The notes beneath the pieces are model-generated. The model did no database searches, had not been told where the DNA came from, and saw nothing but the letters and a program-made list of their open reading frames with translations. A DNA stretch of 5,071 bases from Candidatus Peregrinibacteria bacterium (GTDB taxonomy: Bacteria; Patescibacteriota; Gracilibacteria; UBA1369; LOWO2-01-FULL-3), in the NCBI GenBank assembly GCA_016214225.1, contig JACROX010000116.1, positions 1-5,071 of the forward strand, read 5' to 3'. Positions 4,341 through 5,071 of this stretch are shown here, in pieces; within the stretch, counting starts at the first letter, position 1; the number at the start of each line of letters is the position of its first letter. The translations under genes and the position numbers were made by a program.

Positions 4341-5071
4341 TCAATAGTTTAAGCTCAAATACTCTTTTACGGCATCTTCCCAGCTTCTCATGTGAAAATC
4401 AACTTTTGTGCTCAAAAGAATCGAATAGGATGGCCGTTTTGCGGGGCTCTTAAACTCTTCGCTGGAAATTTCATTTACTTTCACATGCATCCCAAGAAGT
4501 TCAAAAATTGTCTTCGCGTAAGTACTCCAACTGGTTTTCCCGCTGTTGGTAATATGATAAATACCATAAGGTAAATTGGGATCGCGAGTCAGAAAATATT
4601 GAATTATGGCATTTCCCAAATCTTTGGTATAAGTCGGAGCGCCAATTTGATCGTTCACAACGGAAATTCCCTTGGTTTTTCCGAGAGAAATCATTGTGTC
4701 TACGAAATTTTTGCCATTTTCTCCAAAAAGCCATGAAGTCCTGATAATATAAAACTTATCCAAATTTTTCTGAATAAGCTGTTCTCCAAAAAGTTTCGAT
4801 TCTCCATATATGCTCAAAGGACCTGCCAAATCATCTTCCTTATATCCATTCGAATTTTGTCCGTTAAAGACGTAATCCGTGCTGAAATGTATCAAAGTGG
4901 AATTATATTTTTTAGATAATTCAGCCATTTTACCCACGGCTTCAGCGTTTATCTTAAATGCCAAATCTTTATTTGTTTCACAGTCATCAACTAAAGTATA
5001 TGCGGTGCAATTTAAAACGATATCAGGTTTAATTTCAAAAAAAACTTTTCCCATCACCCCATAATCGGTAA
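4341..5071 (-). CDS. rfbD: dTDP-4-dehydrorhamnose reductase, N-terminus beyond window
   Basis: RfbD (RmlD) reduces dTDP-4-dehydro-L-rhamnose with NAD(P)H to dTDP-L-rhamnose, the last step of the pathway, in the cytoplasm. The 242 visible residues belong to the extended short-chain dehydrogenase fold: KPDIVLNCTAYTLVDDCE, the catalytic STDYVFNG segment (Thr64 counting from the first whole codon), IYGESKLFGEQ with the YxxxK pair (Tyr88, Lys92), IIRTSWLFGENGKNFV, and VVNDQIGAPTYTKDL, a highly conserved RfbD substrate-site segment. The frame stays open upstream of the GTG at 5057 (Thr-Asp-Tyr-Gly), so the real start lies right of the window; about 45 residues, including the GxxGxxG cofactor loop, are missing. 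Family length is about 285-300, consistent with this. It ends in TGA at 4341-4343. It leads the visible part of the rfbD-rfbA-kinase run; rfbB and rfbC may lie further right. Confidence 0.95.
   Translation of the reverse strand, partial: TDYGVMGKVFFEIKPDIVLNCTAYTLVDDCETNKDLAFKINAEAVGKMAELSKKYNSTLIHFSTDYVFNGQNSNGYKEDDLAGPLSIYGESKLFGEQLIQKNLDKFYIIRTSWLFGENGKNFVDTMISLGKTKGISVVNDQIGAPTYTKDLGNAIIQYFLTRDPNLPYGIYHITNSGKTSWSTYAKTIFELLGMHVKVNEISSEEFKSPAKRPSYSILLSTKVDFHMRSWEDAVKEYLSLNY

Noticed and set aside
4501..4734. Alternative minus-strand frame inside rfbD
   Set aside because: It is out of frame with the conserved RfbD motifs, which run uninterrupted through this stretch.

Overview
The window reads as AT-rich bacterial chromosome from a small-genome, ultrasmall bacterium, most likely the Candidate Phyla Radiation (Patescibacteria, Parcubacteria-like). 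This is inference from several signs: low GC, few Shine-Dalgarno sites, a ribosomal protein L19 with a long charged C-terminal tail, a winged-helix/nucleotidyltransferase-like regulator, and GC-rich palindromic repeats inside a coding gene. Two recognised genes end in TGA at positions expected for their families, so the standard bacterial code fits better than the UGA-glycine code of Gracilibacteria.

Plus-strand block (about 247-2438): a probable transcriptional regulator (247-798) comes first. A sigma70-like promoter (800-828) then drives rplS (L19, 854-1306), followed 4 nt later by a CsaB-type polysaccharide pyruvyl transferase gene (1311-2438).

Minus-strand block (5071 down to 2404): rfbD (5' end cut by the window edge), rfbA, and a PfkB-family kinase gene that starts inside the rfbA stop codon (TAATG). 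RfbA makes dTDP-glucose and RfbD makes dTDP-L-rhamnose in the last step of that pathway; rfbB and rfbC are not in the window. With CsaB opposite, the region looks devoted to cell-surface polysaccharide. The two blocks converge and overlap by 35 bp, with no room for an intergenic terminator.

The most unusual feature is in the PfkB gene. It carries two separate GC-rich, hairpin-forming, repeat-like segments, both read through in frame. One lies at the very N-terminus (3400-3451) and one in a loop just before the catalytic GxGD motif (2631-2695). They resemble, in principle, the Rickettsia palindromic elements that sit inside protein genes.

The left edge (1-246) has no confident gene. It holds an open minus-strand frame with protein-like composition but no ordinary start codon, antiparallel to a hydrophobic plus-strand frame, and two small palindromes upstream of the regulator. 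No tRNA, rRNA, CRISPR array or insertion sequence was seen.
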